Below, piece by piece: positions 5,650-6,407 of a DNA stretch of 6,407 nt. A program made the translations under genes and the position numbers. Origin of the DNA: CAZSDW01 sp964605705 (GTDB lineage Bacteria > Fidelibacterota > UBA2242). Every line of letters begins with the position of its first letter. The stretch's first letter is position 1. The notes under the pieces were generated by a model. It was not told the DNA's origin, did not search any database, and saw only the letters and a program-made list of their open reading frames with translations. The DNA lies in assembly GCA_964605705.1 (NCBI GenBank), contig CAZSDW010000085.1, forward strand, positions 1 to 6,407, given 5' to 3'.

Positions 5650-6234
5650 ATGAAAAATGTTCGCACAATTTTAATGATCGGGATGGCAGTCTCAATGCTG
5701 TTCCTGTCCGCTTGCTTCCTGCCCGAGAATTTTGAAGCAACAATAACCGTCAAGCATGATGGCAGTTATACATTCAAGTATGATGGCAACCTGGTTTTTG
5801 CCATGGCGCTGTCTGCTATAAAGGAGGGCAAATTTTCCAAGAAAGATGAAGAATCGCTCAAAGACCAGGAAAAAGAACTCCTGAAATCACCGGGTTTTAA
5901 AAAAGCCAAGTATATCGGTAATGCGCGTTACAAAGTCCTGGTGGAACAATCGGGGAAAGCCGGGGAGGATTACTATTTCATTTCCAAGGATATGAGTATC
6001 TTTTCCATCAAGGGACAGGCTGACGGCACGTTGGAGATCAAAGCCTTTCAGATGAGCGCGAAGGACCTGGAAGGACTGAAAGCCATCGATTTTACAATTG
6101 CGGGCACACTCAGTGTATTGCTTGACAAGGGCGTGAAAGTGATTGAGCAGAATGCCGATAAAGCCTCGACAGGCGTTTATCAGTGGAGAATTAACAATCC
6201 GGAAACAGCGCCGCGCATTATTGTAAAACCATAA
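5650..6234 (+). CDS. Lipoprotein of unknown function
   Basis: The product has 194 residues. Residues 1-21 form a lipoprotein signal with the box LSAC and acylated Cys22. The mature part opens FLPENFEATITVKHDGSYTFKYDG, which looks like beta strands. A charged, Lys/Glu-rich helical stretch follows (about 59-80, KEGKFSKKDEESLKDQEKEL), then mixed strands to IIVKP. There are no catalytic motifs and no further membrane helix, so it is probably a soluble domain tethered to a membrane facing the periplasm or outside. I do not recognise a named family. ATG 5650 is the clear start because of its ribosome binding site and signal peptide. It lies 123 bases after the permease gene on the same strand, probably a separate unit. 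The gene is intact and ordinary in base use. Confidence 0.85.
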   Translation: MKNVRTILMIGMAVSMLFLSACFLPENFEATITVKHDGSYTFKYDGNLVFAMALSAIKEGKFSKKDEESLKDQEKELLKSPGFKKAKYIGNARYKVLVEQSGKAGEDYYFISKDMSIFSIKGQADGTLEIKAFQMSAKDLEGLKAIDFTIAGTLSVLLDKGVKVIEQNADKASTGVYQWRINNPETAPRIIVKP

Positions 6235-6407
6235 GAAAGTATTCTTTAAAATTATGGAATTTGCCGTAGTTCCCAGCCTGTAGTGGGACTGGGGCTAAAT
6301 TTTATTCAAGTTTACAGACGTAATTTTCTATCAGAGTTTAAATCAGCTGACTCTGGTCAAAATTAACGATTGCCATAAACATCCAATCGGTTTATATCAT
6401 TCTACCA
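6235..6407. other. Gene-free tail to the window edge
   Basis: No open frame of useful length was seen on either strand; frames entering from the right on the minus strand close within a few codons. Apart from the terminator candidate, it contains an inverted repeat, CAGAGT (6332-6337) and ACTCTG (6350-6355), next to the 8-bp palindrome TCAGCTGA (6343-6350). These could be an operator for a gene beyond the edge, but nothing confirms that. Confidence 0.5.
6268..6306 (+). terminator. Possible rho-independent terminator after the lipoprotein gene
   Basis: CCCAG (6272-6276) pairs with CTGGG (6289-6293), and the stem can be lengthened with a G·U pair, a bulge and AG/CT ends. AAATTTTATT follows at 6297-6306. 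It lies 34 bases after the stop codon. The loop is long and the T-tract is interrupted and delayed by three A, so it is a weak candidate. Confidence 0.4.

Noticed and set aside
6343..6375. CTGACTCTGGTCAAAATTAACG stretch split around 6348-6369 as an insertion-sequence end (IS21-like flavour)
   Set aside because: The resemblance is only to a short TGGTCAAAATT string; there is no transposase, no matching opposite end and no target duplication in the window.

Overview
The window comes from a bacterium of the Fibrobacteres–Chlorobi–Bacteroidetes (FCB) assemblage. The best evidence is the C-terminus of the secreted lyase (end of the gene at 589-2112). It carries the SLSQNYPNPFNP-type sorting domain of the type IX secretion system and ends in KKMVLLK. 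Three genes also have visible Shine-Dalgarno sequences (near 2270, 3100 and 5636). This, together with the wording of the sorting domain, suggests a lineage such as Ignavibacteria, Calditrichota, KSB1 or Marinimicrobia rather than a classical Bacteroides, but the phylum cannot be fixed from here.

Region 1 (1-392) is a repeat-rich patch. It holds the end of a small GIY-YIG nuclease gene, then two 16-bp palindromes with the same arms (TCCCGA-N4-TCGGGA), then a third palindrome. The third palindrome's right arm contains the start codon of a second, truncated copy of the nuclease gene. The first 55 visible bases are repeated exactly at 317-371. A 12-bp perfect inverted repeat (229-240 and 379-390) encloses the palindromes and the truncated copy. 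The layout resembles a small REP-like or nuclease-linked repeat element that was duplicated and partly deleted.

Region 2 (393-2112) is a short AT-rich leader with a plausible sigma-70-type promoter, followed by one gene for an exported family 9 polysaccharide (pectate) lyase-like beta-helix protein. The calcium-binding aspartates and the catalytic lysine of that family are all visible.

Region 3 (2270-5526) looks like a three-gene operon. The first gene encodes an envelope-anchored BPL_N/class I glutamine amidotransferase-like protein whose nucleophile position is Ser rather than Cys. A 50-residue single-pass membrane protein follows after 13 bases. It overlaps by 8 bases the start of a 12-helix APC-superfamily permease fused to two C-terminal universal stress protein (Usp) domains. 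Only the first Usp domain keeps the ATP-binding motif. The tight spacing suggests the small membrane protein and the permease are made together and may work together. The substrate is unknown.

Region 4 (5527-6407) has a structured leader with a strong ribosome binding site, a gene for an unrecognised 194-residue lipoprotein, a possible terminator, and a gene-free tail to the window edge.

The candidates for something undescribed are the nuclease/palindrome element at the left end and the small membrane protein–permease–Usp operon. Neither can be called a new system from sequence reading alone.
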